A stretch of DNA of 64,000 nucleotides, from the NCBI GenBank assembly GCA_905221605.1, contig CAJNDS010000136.1, positions 1 through 64,000 of the forward strand. The letters are read 5' to 3'. This document shows positions 12,722 to 22,814 of the stretch, piece by piece. Position 1 is the stretch's first letter, and each line of letters opens with the position of its first letter. A program made the translations under genes and the position numbers. The notes under the pieces are model-generated. The model was given only the letters and a program-made list of their open reading frames with translations. It was not told the DNA's origin and did no database searches. This DNA comes from Symbiodinium natans. Taxonomy: Eukaryota > Sar > Dinophyceae > Suessiales > Symbiodiniaceae.

Positions 12722-15309
12722 GCATACGCATACACATACACACACACACACACCTCTTAAGCACGACAATCCTGAAACCCAAGCCCCAGATCTAAGGCTC
12801 GGGAGTTGCAAGACTTTGCCTAAACCCAATACATCCAAACCCACAACCCCAAACCCAAAGACCTCAACACCACCCCGCCCAAACAAAAAAAACTAAATAG
12901 ATAGTAAATACATACAATAAAAATAAATGAACTTCAACCCTCGACCCTAACCCCAAACACTGAACCGCCCCTACTGGTTCCGAACAGGGCATGAGGGACG
13001 AAGGCACCCTAGAATCCCCGAGAGGTTATACAGGAGATTATAAGGTACTTGATTCCCCCAATTCCCTACGAAGAACCAGTAGGAACCCTGAAACCCCTGA
13101 AAACCCTGAAAACCCTGAACCCTAAACCCTAAACCCTAAATCCTGAACCCTAAACCCTAAACCCTACACCCTAAATCCTAAACCCTGAACCCTAAACCCT
13201 GAATCCTAAACCCTAAACCCTAAACCCTAAACCCTAAACCCTAAACCCTAAACCCTAAACCCTAAACCCTAAACCCCAATCCTGCGCCAGGCCACAGGGC
13301 TCACAGGCCGACCACTCGAGGCCCACCTTGGCCCGGGCCTCGATGTCGCTCATCCCAGAGCCCTTGTACCTGGGTTTTGGGGTTTAGGGTTTTCACAAGG
13401 GTCTAGGGCTCAGGGTTCAGGGTTTAGGGTTTTGGTTTGGGGTTTGGGGTTTGGGGTTTGGGGCTTGGGGTTTGGGGTTTGGGGTTTGGGGTTTGGGGTT
13501 TGGGGTTTGGGGTTTGGGGTTTAGGGGCCCGAGGGTCTGGGGTTTAGGGTTTGGGGTTTGGGGTTTAGGGTTCAGGGTTGAGGCCCGAGGGTCGTCTTCG
13601 TGCTCCCAGGGTTTCGGGGCTGCTGGGGTCTTAGGGTCGTAGCGGTGTAGTTTAGGGATTTCAGAGGGTTTGAGGCTTAGCGGGGTTTCGGGAAGTGCTG
13701 GGTCTTAGGGACCTTGAAAGGCTCTGGCTTACTTTTGTTGCTTTTTGGTAGGCTTGCCCTGGGCTTTCTTTCCTTCGGCTTTTTTTTGGCGGGGAGGCTT
13801 AGGGCTTGGGGCGTTTAGGGGTTTTGGGGTGCCCTGAAATCAGAAAATGTCTGCACAGTGGGAACTGCTGGGTTGCCACTCCACTCGCCCTCCACACGTA
13901 GAGGTGGACCATTGGTCGGCGGCCGCAGTCTCCCAGACGTCCTCACAAGTCGGGCCCGTCGCCGTAGGTGTGGTCGAGGTGGCCCCAGAGGGTGTGGTGG
14001 TGGCGACGGTTGTGGTCGCTGTGGTGGTTGTAGTTGTGGTCGTGGTGGTTGTGGTGGTGGTGGTGGTTGTGGTTGTGGTTGTAGTCGTGGTTGTGGTCGT
14101 GGTCGTGGTTGTGGTTGTAGTCGTGGTTGTAGTTGTGGTTGTGGTTGTGGTCGTCGGGCTTGGGCACGGCATGTCTGAACAGGAGGCGGTGTTGGCCATA
14201 GTTAGGAAGGCCTGGAAGTCTTCGAAGCTGGAGGAGGGGGTGAGGCCAGGATACCACTCCTGGGCAGATCTCAAAGAATTCTGGGATGATGCTTCGCCTA
14301 AGAACCGGGGCATCCATCAAAATTTGGGACGGTTTAGGTTTGTAGCTGAGGCTTAGGATGTTGCGGTTTCCTACGGCAACCCAGGTACCGGCTTCCAATT
14401 GATGCCTTCCGTCATGGCCCAGGTGACGTCGGCGTAGCATGGCTCGCCAGGCTGGGCCGTGCGGCAGACGCAGGGCAAGGTGTCGCAGTGGCGGTTCAGC
14501 GGCTTGCGGGTCACGCGGTGGCACTGGTAGCCGCTGAGCACGGAGAAGGCGTCCACGGTGCGGTTCCAGAGCTCGCACCGGCCCTTGACGTGAAACTCGA
14601 CTCCGGTGCAGAGGGGCGCCGCCAGGCACTTTGCCTGGCAGTCGCCGAGCGACGACGCCCGGCTGACTTCGAAGTAGGAGGCCTTGTTGTCCCCCCTGCT
14701 TGCGCCACGGCAGACCCGGTCGACGGCCCCATCCACCGGCTCGAAATCCCAGAAGCTGTTGGATGGCTCAACCAATCGATGGCACTGGAAGTTCCTCAGT
14801 GACAGGGTGGCTTCCACCTCGCGCAGCCAGAGCTCGCAGCGGTTCCCGGAAAACTCCACGGCCTTGCACCCCGAAGACCTCTGGCACCGCTCCTGGCACG
14901 CTTGGAGGTCCCCGGCACTGACGACGCGGTAGTGGGCTGGGTTGTTGTCGCTCGTGGAGCGGCCCCTACAAACCCTGTCCAGCCCACCATCCGCAGGATC
15001 CCAGGACACCGCCCCAGCCGGGCCCATCTCGAAGAAGTAGGTCTGGATCTCCTCAAAGGAGGCCGACTCCATCTCCGCCGGCAGCCCGGAGTCGGCACTT
15101 GGCCCGTTTTGCGCCGCCAGAACCGCCTCGTAGCAGGCCTCCCCAGGCAGAGCCGTGCGGCAGGTGCTGCTGAGGTGGGCCTTCATCTGCTTCTTGCGCA
15201 GCTGAACAAACATAACGTCCCTCGCGCTGCGGGGCCCGCACGTGTCTTTGGTGCAGACCTCCTTGGCGAACACAAAACGGGCGATCAACACGAAGGTGAA
15301 CGCCCTCAT
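1..15309 (-). CDS. Secreted modular GH128/Asl1-like glycoside hydrolase with PAN/Apple and Cys-rich repeats (3' end beyond window)
   Basis: Split gene read right to left. Exons (high to low): 14389-15309, 13880-14259, 13293-13369, 12209-12264, 11213-11311, 10302-10337, 9506-9587, 9200-9258, 8270-8317, 7164-7211, 4769-4849, 4510-4560, 3415-3480, 2480-2554, 1362-1442, 870-1007, 348-488, and from 38 leftward out of the window. All join in frame using GC, GA or GT donors and AG acceptors. The start at 15309 gives a hydrophobic signal (MRAFTFVLIARFVFA). Order: signal, Cys repeat, two PAN/Apple domains, Cys repeat, poly-Thr linker, small Cys domain, GH128 module, Pro/Thr linker, Cys repeats. By family it should cleave beta-1,3-glucan outside the cell; the Cys and PAN domains may bind carbohydrate or protein (inference). 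About seven residues before the AWFNMF motif are unaccounted for, so one tiny exon is probably missing. Exon 10302-10337 rests mainly on phase. Confidence 0.88.
220..272. repeat. (ACGT/ACAT)n tetranucleotide repeat
   Basis: Alternating CATA, CGTA and ACGT units; the ACGT core is self-complementary. Lies in the last visible intron of the hydrolase gene. Confidence 0.9.
348..1007 (-). other. Pro/Thr linker and third Cys-rich repeat
   Basis: Exon 870-1007 closes the hydrolase module, encodes a linker rich in Pro and Thr (QPLDPPPPAPPTTTPPP) and opens a third repeat (CGTALPGEPCFE). After a GC donor, exon 348-488 continues in phase with AVTWAMTVGVAGNPEWYPGL and SSSFEEFQDFFYE, the same repeat as at 14.3 kb. 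A GT donor after codon AWKML leads to the partial exon at 1-38 (VCVRPACEACHTA), the start of a fourth repeat. Confidence 0.85.
486..610. repeat. Degenerate TTTAGGG/TTTAGGGG tract
   Basis: Telomere-like heptamers and octamers directly abutting the exon that ends at 488. Part of the intron between 489 and 869, which contains little else. Confidence 0.9.
1024..1160. repeat. (TTTAGGG)n intronic telomere-like array
   Basis: About 18 mostly perfect heptamers filling the left part of the intron 1008-1361. The rest of that intron is degenerate G/T-rich sequence. Confidence 0.95.
1466..1539. mobile_element. Inverted-repeat (MITE-like) element abutting a splice acceptor
   Basis: Right end AGTATAAGGGGGAACATCCC and left end TTATACTAGCAGTC match, inverted, the termini of the element at 11888-11982. 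It lies 24 nt from the acceptor of the exon ending at 1442. The left terminus is truncated. Confidence 0.6.
2205..2340. repeat. 11-bp array AACCCCTAAAC
   Basis: About 11 near-perfect tandem copies, a higher-order derivative of CCCTAAA, inside the intron 1443-2479. Confidence 0.9.
2575..2715. repeat. TTTAGGG then TTTGGGG array
   Basis: Telomere-like heptamers grade into TTTGGGG heptamers next to the exon ending at 2554. The rest of the intron 2555-3414 is degenerate G/T-rich sequence, with a G-run near 2965-2988. Confidence 0.9.
3481..4509. other. Intron of hydrolase gene
   Basis: No exon recognised. Contains CCCTAAA-like tracts (3481-3600), C-runs near 3747 and 4028, and imperfect CGTTGAAAA/CGTTCAAAA motifs at 3790-3950. 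Confidence 0.5.
5784..6989. mobile_element. Mutator-like (MULE-type) non-autonomous element with 9-bp target duplication
   Basis: Flanked by identical 9-bp direct repeats ACTTACAAT (5775-5783 and 6990-6998). Inverted termini 5784-5809 and 6965-6989 share AAGCCC[T/C]CGGAATGCTTAAGA, 19 of 20 positions. An extra terminus-like copy lies near 5886-5910. Inside are the GGAACCGTTC satellite, an inverted pair of segments reading GGGACAAGCATTCCAGGCCC, and a duplicated block of about 85 bp at 6770-6945. No transposase frame is visible. It sits in the intron between exons 7164-7211 and 4769-4849. A 9-bp duplication fits Mutator-like elements (family knowledge). Confidence 0.75.
6060..6660. repeat. GGAACCGTTC decamer satellite
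   Basis: Dozens of 10-bp units, degenerate at the left, near-perfect around 6470-6560, ending in three TTACCCAACCG units. The long frames on both strands here are repeat artefacts. Confidence 0.95.
7206..7600. repeat. TGTAGGG variant telomere-like array
   Basis: About 50 tandem GGGTGTA heptamers with a few indels, starting at the acceptor side of the exon 7164-7211. It differs from TTTAGGG at one base and is homogenised over nearly 400 bp. Confidence 0.95.
7690..7935. repeat. GGGGGGCTTG decamer array
   Basis: About 17 perfect tandem decamers (7737-7900) with degenerate edges, in the same intron as the TGTAGGG array. The Gly-Leu and Pro-rich frames are artefacts. Confidence 0.95.
8600..8850. 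repeat. GGGGTTA / TTTGGGG tracts
   Basis: Runs of GGGGTTA then TTTGGGG, in the intron between exons 8270-8317 and 9200-9258. The remainder (8850-9199) is degenerate CCCTAAA-like sequence. Confidence 0.9.
9304..9500. repeat. Convergent TTTAGGG and CCCTAAA arrays
   Basis: About 18 TTTAGGG units followed, after a short junction, by CCCTAAA units in the opposite orientation. This potential fold-back occupies most of the intron 9259-9505. Confidence 0.95.
9615..10012. repeat. TTTAGGG arrays
   Basis: Two arrays (about 9615-9770 and 9919-10012) separated by about 140 nt of non-repetitive DNA, in the intron 9588-10301. Confidence 0.95.
10345..10445. repeat. TTTAGGG array
   Basis: About 13 heptamers starting within 10 nt of the exon ending at 10337. 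The rest of the intron (10446-11212) holds degenerate CCCTAAA runs and a second array at 11085-11190. Confidence 0.95.
11085..11190. repeat. (TTTAGGG)n array
   Basis: About 15 perfect heptamers ending 23 nt from the donor of exon 11213-11311. Confidence 0.95.
11355..11433. repeat. (TTTAGGG)n array
   Basis: About 11 heptamers just upstream (in gene sense) of exon 11213-11311. Confidence 0.95.
11563..11719. repeat. Long inverted repeat, 61-bp arms
   Basis: Arms 11563-11623 and 11659-11719 are inverted copies with four mismatches, separated by 35 nt. Each outer end is GTACTTGGAGGTTCATG. Likely a MITE or fold-back element in the intron 11312-12208. Confidence 0.85.
11888..11982. mobile_element. 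95-bp MITE-like element
   Basis: Perfect 18-bp inverted termini GATGTTCCCCCTTATACT (11888-11905 and 11965-11982), with the interior also imperfectly palindromic. A related truncated copy lies at 1466-1539. Same intron as the 61-bp inverted repeat. Confidence 0.75.
12639..12753. repeat. (CA)n microsatellite
   Basis: CA dinucleotides interrupted by CAAA and CATACG variants, within the intron 12265-13292. Confidence 0.95.
13115..13278. repeat. CCCTAAA array
   Basis: Over 20 heptamers with occasional variants ending about 15 nt from exon 13293-13369. Confidence 0.95.
13385..13580. repeat. TTTGGGG-rich array
   Basis: Run of TTTGGGG heptamers, intermixed with TTTAGGG, in the intron 13370-13879. 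The rest of that intron is degenerate G/T-rich sequence. Confidence 0.9.
13880..14259 (-). other. Exon 2: end of Cys repeat, poly-Thr linker, Cys domain start
   Basis: Starts after a CAG acceptor with EWYPGLTPSSSFEDFQAFL, completing the second Cys repeat. It then encodes an almost pure threonine tract of about 50 residues, followed by mixed Thr/Ala/Val/Ser/Pro, and the start of a small domain (TCEDVWETAAADQWSTSTCG). The Thr tract comes from an ACAACC-like hexamer array (plus-strand GTGGTT, about 14000-14155), so its length should vary between alleles. Such linkers are normally O-glycosylated in secreted proteins (family knowledge). The opposite-strand poly-Val frame is a shadow. Confidence 0.85.
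14389..15309 (-). other. Exon 1: signal peptide, Cys repeat, two PAN/Apple domains, start of second Cys repeat
   Basis: 307 codons uninterrupted. Residues 1-15 are a signal peptide, followed by a Cys-containing stretch and the repeat CRTALPGEACYEAVLAAQNG. Two tandem PAN/Apple-like domains follow. Each begins DRVCRG, has a central C-x3-C spacing (QACQERCQRSSGC; DCQAKCLAAPLC), a G.RCELW strand and a closing QCHR. The exon ends inside a second repeat (CRTAQPGEPCYADVTWAMTE) with a GT donor at 14388-14387. Upstream AGs 15-30 nt before the ATG could serve as spliced-leader acceptors (inference). Confidence 0.9.
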
Positions 15310-17024
15310 GCGTGCAAGCGAATTCTGAATTTCCTGAACATACACAATTCAGTATCGCAAAAGAAGCCTCAACTATGCTGGAAGTTTGAGCCACATTGAA
15401 ACATGCACAGCATGTAGTTCCCGAACCGTGAAACACTTTTGGGATGGGCTTTCAGGTGAGAACCGTTTAGGGCCTGCAAGGCATTCCCCAAAACAGCAAA
15501 ACAGGAGATCCTAGACCTGAACGCCCCCGTCCCTGAAAATACTCCAGAAACCTCCAGCCCCCCCCCCCCCCTAAAACTGGAAACATGCAAGAGAGGGGAC
15601 CGGCGCAGTTTCTCCCACCATGTAGTCCAGTATGCTACAGCAAAGCCCGTGCTGGAGGAGGCGGGGCATTGTTTCGAGTAGATTCTTCTAGAGGCAGAAG
15701 TGTCATGACAGCATCTACCGACAAGTCGCCCAAGGCTCCGAAACCCAAAACCCTAAAGGCTCTAAACCCTGAACCGCACAGCTGTGAAGCGAGCCTTATG
15801 GAGTTCTGCACCCAGCCCGAAGCATACAAAAAAACGAGAGCAACAAGCACAAACTGGGAAGAAGTCCGAACAAGAAAGCATTGCCCCTAGCCACATCAGG
15901 CAAATTGGATTTGAGAATGCACTGCATGAACATGGCCACTCTTTAAAACTGCAAGTTCACAGGCTACCCCCTAATACGATTTGGGAGTTTACGAAAGTAA
16001 GGGACCCCATTTCACGAGGCCAGCAATCAGCTGGAGTTAAGGGCTTAGGGTTTCGGGATTAGAGTTTACGGTTTCGGGTGCTGAAAGGCGTTTGCTAGCC
16101 AAATCAAGGACATCGGCATCGAACGAAAAGCACTTCGACTTCAACACCTTGCAAAAAAAAAACATGCACAAAGATCAGGAACCCTAAACACTGAACACAT
16201 TAGAACCATATAGTTTGGGTGGCCGGGGTGGCTTCATGAGCAATACAAGCACGCTATCTAGGGTGTTTACTGTTTCACAGCTAAGCACACTGCCTCGCCT
16301 GACAAGCCCTCAACACTAACGTCCCTAAACCCCTGAACCCTACCCCGGTCAATCAAAAGCTTCCCACACTGGGCCTGGGCCATCTTGCTTGCATCATCCT
16401 ACGAAGCACTACCATTTCTCAGCAGCACGCGGGAGGCGAAGTGCTGTATGGACGCTGCCGGACAAAAGTTCCCGCCTGGACTCTGGGTCCTCAAGCAAGA
16501 ACCCTTGCACTCAACCCTAAACTCTAAACCCTAAGCCCTAAACCCTAAACCCTAAACCCTAAGCCCTAAACCCCGAAACCATGCCAGCGGACCTGGCCTG
16601 CAGCGGGGCTCACAACCATGCCCCGCTGCGTCACCCACCTCCCAAACGAGGCGCCGAAGCGACCAGCGAGGTGTCTGCGGGCAGAAGGGCCCATACGAAA
16701 ACTCTGCATGAAGTCACGAAACCACTCTCCGTGATCCCAGTAGAACCCCTCGAGTCCCCTACCTTAGGACGAAGCTCCTTGGGGAGAATCCTTTTACCTT
16801 CTGAGCCCTTGCGGGTTGGCGCAGCGTGGCTCCAAAACATAAGGACACATTTTTGATTACAAGGGCAATATAGGGATTAGTGTTTGTTAGTTTTCGGTGG
16901 TTCTTAAACAATCAATCCTACGCCCCGCAAGACCGCCAAAAAGGGCCCACAGGGGCGGTATGGCAGACGACTCAGAGGAACCTCTGCACGTCGGGAAAGC
17001 TCTGCTTGTCAGAGCTTCATGGGT
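15310..17024. other. Region upstream of the hydrolase gene; no gene recognised
   Basis: Presumed promoter and 5' flank of the minus-strand hydrolase gene, then unassigned DNA with short CCCTAAA tracts near 16510-16575. Open frames are 60-100 codons, occur on both strands and match nothing I recognise. Confidence 0.4.
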
Positions 17025-17095
17025 TTAGGGTTTAGGGTTTAGGGTTTAGGGTTTAGGGTTTAGGGTTTAGGGTTTAGGGTTTAGGGTTCCGGGTT
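17025..17095. repeat. (TTTAGGG)n array
   Basis: About nine heptamers in otherwise non-repetitive DNA. Confidence 0.95.
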
Positions 17096-20000
17096 TAGGG
17101 AGCTTTGGCAGGGCAGCCCCCTGTCATAGGCGAACGTCCCCTTCCCCCGCAGTAGCGTGCATCAACCGCTTCAGGCTGCGGAGTTGGCACAGGCGAGGGC
17201 TGGCACTTCGGCCTGAGAGGCAAAGCGAGCGCAGCGTAAAAGAGCGGTGGTGGGCCTACTTAAGACCTGCCAACGGCGGTGCGGATTCTAAGAGGTGCCG
17301 GGCCTAAGGAGCCTTTACGGCACCATCCAGCACAAAGCTGGCAGTCCCAGGAGATTATGAAGGCAAGGTTTGCGCCTTGAAGGTCAGCCACGCTCTTTGC
17401 TACATTCCGGCAAAGACTGACGGTCAAAAAAGACACTTCTGAGTGGCATAAGGCTTGTTATACATCAGGGTTGGCCAAGATACCATGCTCTTGAAGACAT
17501 TGAAGACTACCCAACTTCGGTGCAGCCGTGGCCGTGCTGTCTTCTTTACCGGCCAAAGTAACATGCACCTTGCACTCTGACCAGTGCAACTGCGGCAGGG
17601 GCATACACGAGACATGCTCATGCTGCCTTGCGCACAACCCAACGCAAGTGCCTTCGAACTTCTTTCGCTACCACAAACAGTGGGCATCTTTACACTATCC
17701 CTGCCATGATTTTGCCTGTAGGCATCTGTAGGCCAAAGCTGACAGCCCCACGTGGCATGAGCCAAGGGCACAAGCCAGCTGGTCCACTGAGCCTGGCAGT
17801 TCTCATCTTTGCAACACCCTTGGGAATGTCCATTTCAAGTCAACGTCTTAGCAAGTGCGGGAAATTGGTGCGCCTTGCTGGAATTCCACTAGAGGAGGAA
17901 TATTCGGAAATTGCGGGAAACTCTGTCACTCTGCAGCCAACGTCTCCGAAGCATTGTTTGGCGAGAGTCTAGGTCTCATGCTCTGACGATTGCAGGCCGG
18001 GATAGCAGCATTTCCCCATCGATGCGACCTTTGCAGCAGCGCGATCGAAAGCTGCTGAAGTGGAGGCCGAGATGATTCAAGCATCACAGCCTTCTTAGCT
18101 TCACAGCTGCCTCGGCCACACGCAAGACGAAGACTGACGCGAGCAAAGACACTCTCACCCCAAAGGCCGGAGAGCCATTGCAAGCTAACGTAACATAATC
18201 AGCGGGGGGGCCCACGGCCCAGCGCCCGAAAAGGCTGAAACAGACAATGTTGAGGCTCAGGGGCCTGGAGGGCCGGGCGACAGGCTCTCACCTCAGCTTT
18301 CTGGCAGAAAGCTTCCTGCAAGCCGGGGAAAAAGCATGCTGTGGAATTCGCCCCTTCCACGGGAAGGAGTCTAGAATCTAGATGGTGGTGGTGGCCTTTC
18401 TCGCATGACGTGAGCCCTCACGCTGGCAGCCAGCCACGTCTGCGCGTGGGGCATTTGAGCAGTCTGCTCAGGGCACTGGGCCCGACGAGCTCCGAATGAC
18501 AACAGGCACCAAGGCCACTTCACCGTCCTCGTTCGCGTCCCTTTCGCGGCACTTCTGCACACCTTTCGGGCTTTGCACCGGCGGCTGCCCCCGAAGGCTA
18601 GTAAACCGCCGGAAGGCTGATACATGCTGATACTAGTTCTATGTATCCTGTCGCCTGCCTTCTGCATATCTGTAGCACATCTCTCGGCGCTACAAGGAGA
18701 AGCCTTTGTTCGGCTCTCCCTCTCTCGCGACTTCCCACAACACCACGTCTTGGGTCAGGCACCTTCCTCCGCGGCCGAACACCAACACGCCGCATCCTGC
18801 ACAGTGACCTGCAGCTGCCACCGCAGTACACACAGCTGCCTGCCACCCTCAACTCCTCAGTAGATGGGCTGGGGGCAAGGCTAAGAGGACGCGCCCGAAA
18901 GCTCACAACGGCTGCCTGCTGCTTGGGGGAGATCGGCAACGTCGGACTCTGAGGCGTTCTGGCGAGGTACTTCTTACGGCAGTTCGCGAAGCACGAGTGG
19001 CCCCGTATTTGGGACCCTAAACCCTAAACCCTAAACCCTGAAGGGGCTCAGCATGGCGCCTCCTGCAAGACCTCACCGTCGGCCCTGCAGCTTGGATCTA
19101 AAGGCAACACACCGCATGCCCAGAAGCTGGCCGGCAAAGGCTCCTGGCACGCATCTGCCATTCAAGCAGCAGTGCACGGGCGGGGCGAAAACCAGACTCT
19201 CCAGAAAGGCTCTGCCTATAGATTCGATTTGACGTTGCAGGGGCGGGGGCGGGTTGTCACTTTCAAGATGGGGCCCTGGTTGCGGCGCCCAAACGCCACT
19301 TATGCCTTTGCGCCCGCCAAGAGTACATTTTCATGTCTTGCAAGAGAAGGCCCCCTGCAAGCTCATGTCTCCGCCAGAGGAGCTTTGAAGGCCTTAGAGG
19401 CCAGCGCTTGACAGAGAATCTCAGGCAAGTAAGGCAGGTGGAGCGGGCCCACAGGATGGAATCTTGCGGTTTGGCGCTGGGGGATTTGGGGTTTAAGGAA
19501 CTAGCACCCTAAGAAGCTGAAATCTGGCCAAACTTGCAGCCCTTAAACCCTAGACCTCTTACCTGAAGCCGAGATCTAGAGAGGCTTAGGGTTTCTAGGT
19601 TTAGGGTTTGGGGTTTAGGGTTTAGTGTTTAGGATAAACCTTTGAACCCTCCAAGCGGCAGCCTCGACCAGACGCAACCGGAGGCATCCTTTGTCAGGAG
19701 CGCCACGAGTTTGAGAAGCCTTTCCATTTCAAGCGCTTGCCTGAGACCCTAAACTCTAAACCTTGGCAGAAGAAGCTCGGGAGGATGAGGCTCCAACTGG
19801 GAGGCCCGCGGCTCACCTTGGCCGTCCTTCGTCCTTGCTCAAGGCCCCAAAACACGAGAGCCCCAAGAGACACACCCAGAGGCAAAGTGGGTCAGATGCT
19901 ACCTCCATGTTTCGGCCTACCCCACAAGGGGCTTGAATGCATCCTTCACGAGCGGGGCACGCGGAATGCTCCAAACCAGGGTCCCTTGTTGAAGGGCCCC

Positions 20001-22814
20001 TAGAAGAGCAACTTCTCCGCCTGCTTCTCCTCAGACTGTCGTTTCGGCAGGCCCAGCAGAAGCGGCGTTGTCAGGAGTGAACTTCTGTCTTGGAGGGGGG
20101 GACCAAACTTTCAAACGAGAAGACAGGCAACCTAGCATCTTCAGCAACTCGGCTCATCTTCGGAACATGCCGATGGCTGCTGTGACCAGCGCTCCCAGCC
20201 GGAGAAAAAACATCAATGAGAGAGCCTGCCCAGGAAGCTCCCCTCTGCCCCTCTTTTCACCCAAGGACACGTTCCCAGGAAGCTCCCAGAAGCCTGCGCT
20301 CATTGTGCTCGCAACGGCCACCTTGACAGCAGCTTGGGGCAGCCGCGAGACGCCGTCTGCAAACGTGGGACCGGCAACATCGCAGGGCTCAGGGTCCCTG
20401 GGCATAGGGTTCGGACAGCCTTTCGATTCGGATGTCTCCTCATCTGGGCAGGGGAACCATCCAACCGCCATGTTGGGTAGCAGCAAACCCCCTTCAAGAC
20501 TCAGATTCTGCGAAGTCTCACCGAGACGTCCTGTCACGCTTGGGCCCCTATGTCATGCACTTTAGCATCGTTGCCGCAATTTCTACCGCGAAAATAGCCA
20601 GCTTTCGCGAATCGGCGTCCCGGCACGGGATTTGGTTGCCACATCTTGGACCACTCGGGGGCCCCAATCTCCCGCACGTTCCTCTGGCCATGTGATCTAA
20701 GCAGAGTCGGAACAGCATCTCCAGCCACCGCGGCAGATTCTCAAGATCGCAGGCGACGGTCTCAAACGGCGACCGGTCATGGTACCACGGCGCCAGGTTC
20801 TAGGGCTTGGGGAGGGGTCTTGCGCTGAGGCTGCAGTGCTGGAGGTCATGAGCCTCGAAGCACAAGAATGCAGGGCGCCCGACTTCTCCTCTCAGGGGTG
20901 TTGCTTCCCCACGTTGAACTGTCCAGGCGGCCTGGCGCCTCGTGGCATTGAGGGCTTGAAGGCTCAGTTGCCCCGTTGCGCCTGTGTGCGCGCAGGTCGA
21001 CATCTTGAGGGCCTTACAGCAATGCTGTGGTTGGCCAGGCATCGATGAGGTACGAATCGGAGCAAGAGTCAGAATCGAAACCCCGAGGTGCCGCCAGGGA
21101 CGGAAGAAGGGACGTTGCAGATTGTTGCTCCTGCCCTCAACCTAGGAGGCCCGGAACCCGAAACCCCCAAGAACCCAGGCCCCGGGCCCAAACGCCCTCT
21201 TTGTTCGGAGAGGTGAGAAGCTGCGTGCTGCACCCGGCTCAGAGCTCGGCCTCGCAGCAGCCAGCGCACCTTAAGAAAGGCCCACCGAGCCTAGGGCCTA
21301 GGGGCCTAGGGTCCATCTCTTTGGGTTCTTAGGGTTTCGGGTTTAGGGCCTGAGGGTTCTTTGGCCAGCTTGGGGGTGTAGGGTTCGAGGGTCTGGGGCT
21401 TAGGGGAGGTTTCTCAAGGCAAAGGCCACATTTTTGGAGGCCCCACTCACAGCTTCGCTAGCCCTTCTGGCCCTTCTCTTTGCCCCCGCCCCTCCCTCTA
21501 GCTCCGTTGTGGGCACCCCAGCTTTCTCAGAGGGTGGCTGCCATGAACCCCATACCTGAGCAGGGTCCGTTGATGCCAGGGCTGAACCTGAAGGCCTGGG
21601 AAACAACGTACCTGCCATCGTGCAGGCACAGAAGGCACACAGGCAAGGCTCTACGGCAAGCCGGGTGTTTGCTTAAAGGCTTCCTGCAGATGTGTGACAG
21701 TAGAGCCGGGCAGTTGCTACACCTGGCAGCAGAATGGGGACGGACCACCAGCACGTGCACAGCTGGCACAGGAGCACGGCAGTCCCTAAACCCCAAACCC
21801 TTAACCCTGAACCTTCCGCATGAGAGAGACTTCTTGCCGCTGCCCCACGGCGCAAGACCCAGCTTCCACAACATGCGCTCCAGGAAGCTGCTCCCCATTA
21901 CGCGTGCCTCGTTAGTAAGCAGCGCCCGATGGGCCAGCAAATGACATCTTCAGCCATGTCTGTTCATCTTTGAGCTAAGATGGCCCGTTAAGAAGCCTTG
22001 TAGTCTCACGATTTGTGTCGGCAGTCTTCTGGAAAACCCTCAGCTATTTCGGCTGGTGGCAGGAACTCGGACAATGCATCCTGGGAGAGCATGAAGCAGA
22101 CCGTCAAAGGCGCTGCCTTATGACGCGTTGTCCCAGAACGGACGCGGCCGACAACGCTGTCTCCATCTCCGCAATCCAGCACCTTGTGAGGAAAGACTTC
22201 AACCACCGCTTTCGTAGTGTACCCAAAGGCGACCTTGGACGAACCCTGCGAGCCCAAAACTTCCAAATCGAACCTCGGCGAAGGGGGGCGACTTCGACGA
22301 AGGAAAGACAAGGGCTTCCGAAGCTGCGCTTGTCAGGCTTGATGTTTTTCACTTCCCGCCTCTCAATGTCATCCCCCAGAAACTTTAGTTTTTTGACGAA
22401 CCTTGACCCGGACTTAGAAACGAACTCTTTGTCCAAGCTTCGCGCTACCGTGGCCACCCAGCAAGGTCGCAGCAAGAGCTTCCACACGAGCTTAAGTGAC
22501 GTCTCAAGCAGTCGGAGCAGGCGGCTGCGCTGGGGGCCCCCTAGCACGCGGCAAGCTCTACAAGCAAGCTGCCACTCGGAAGTGGCGCAGCCGCGCACAC
22601 ATCCGCTGCCTACCGGTAGGTGGCTCGATCGGATCCGAGCTTCGGTGCAATCCACCGGTCCAGGAACTCATGCACACAACAAGCCCAACAGGTTTCAGGT
22701 TTCAGCCCCCATTCAGACGGAGCACATGCTGCCCTTAGCAGCAGAGGCTCATCTACAACACACGCGGGTGCCTTCAAGGTCTTGTCTTCTTCTTGCCAGC
22801 GTTCGCTGAAGCTA
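17096..22814. other. 5.7 kb without a recognisable gene
   Basis: GC-balanced non-repetitive DNA with isolated CCCTAAA-like runs (about 19015-19040, 19590-19630). The longest open frames (22015-22809 plus, 264 codons; 22104-22655 minus, 183 codons) overlap antisense and show no domain, signal or family motif that I recognise. Introns and decayed elements could account for it. Confidence 0.4.

Noticed and set aside
13847-14356. Plus-strand poly-Val frame
   Set aside because: Antisense shadow of the Thr-rich exon; the minus frame has Cys repeat motifs on both sides and correct splice phases.
22015-22809. 264-codon plus frame as a gene
   Set aside because: A 183-codon frame overlaps antisense, there is no recognisable domain, and both may be chance in GC-rich DNA.
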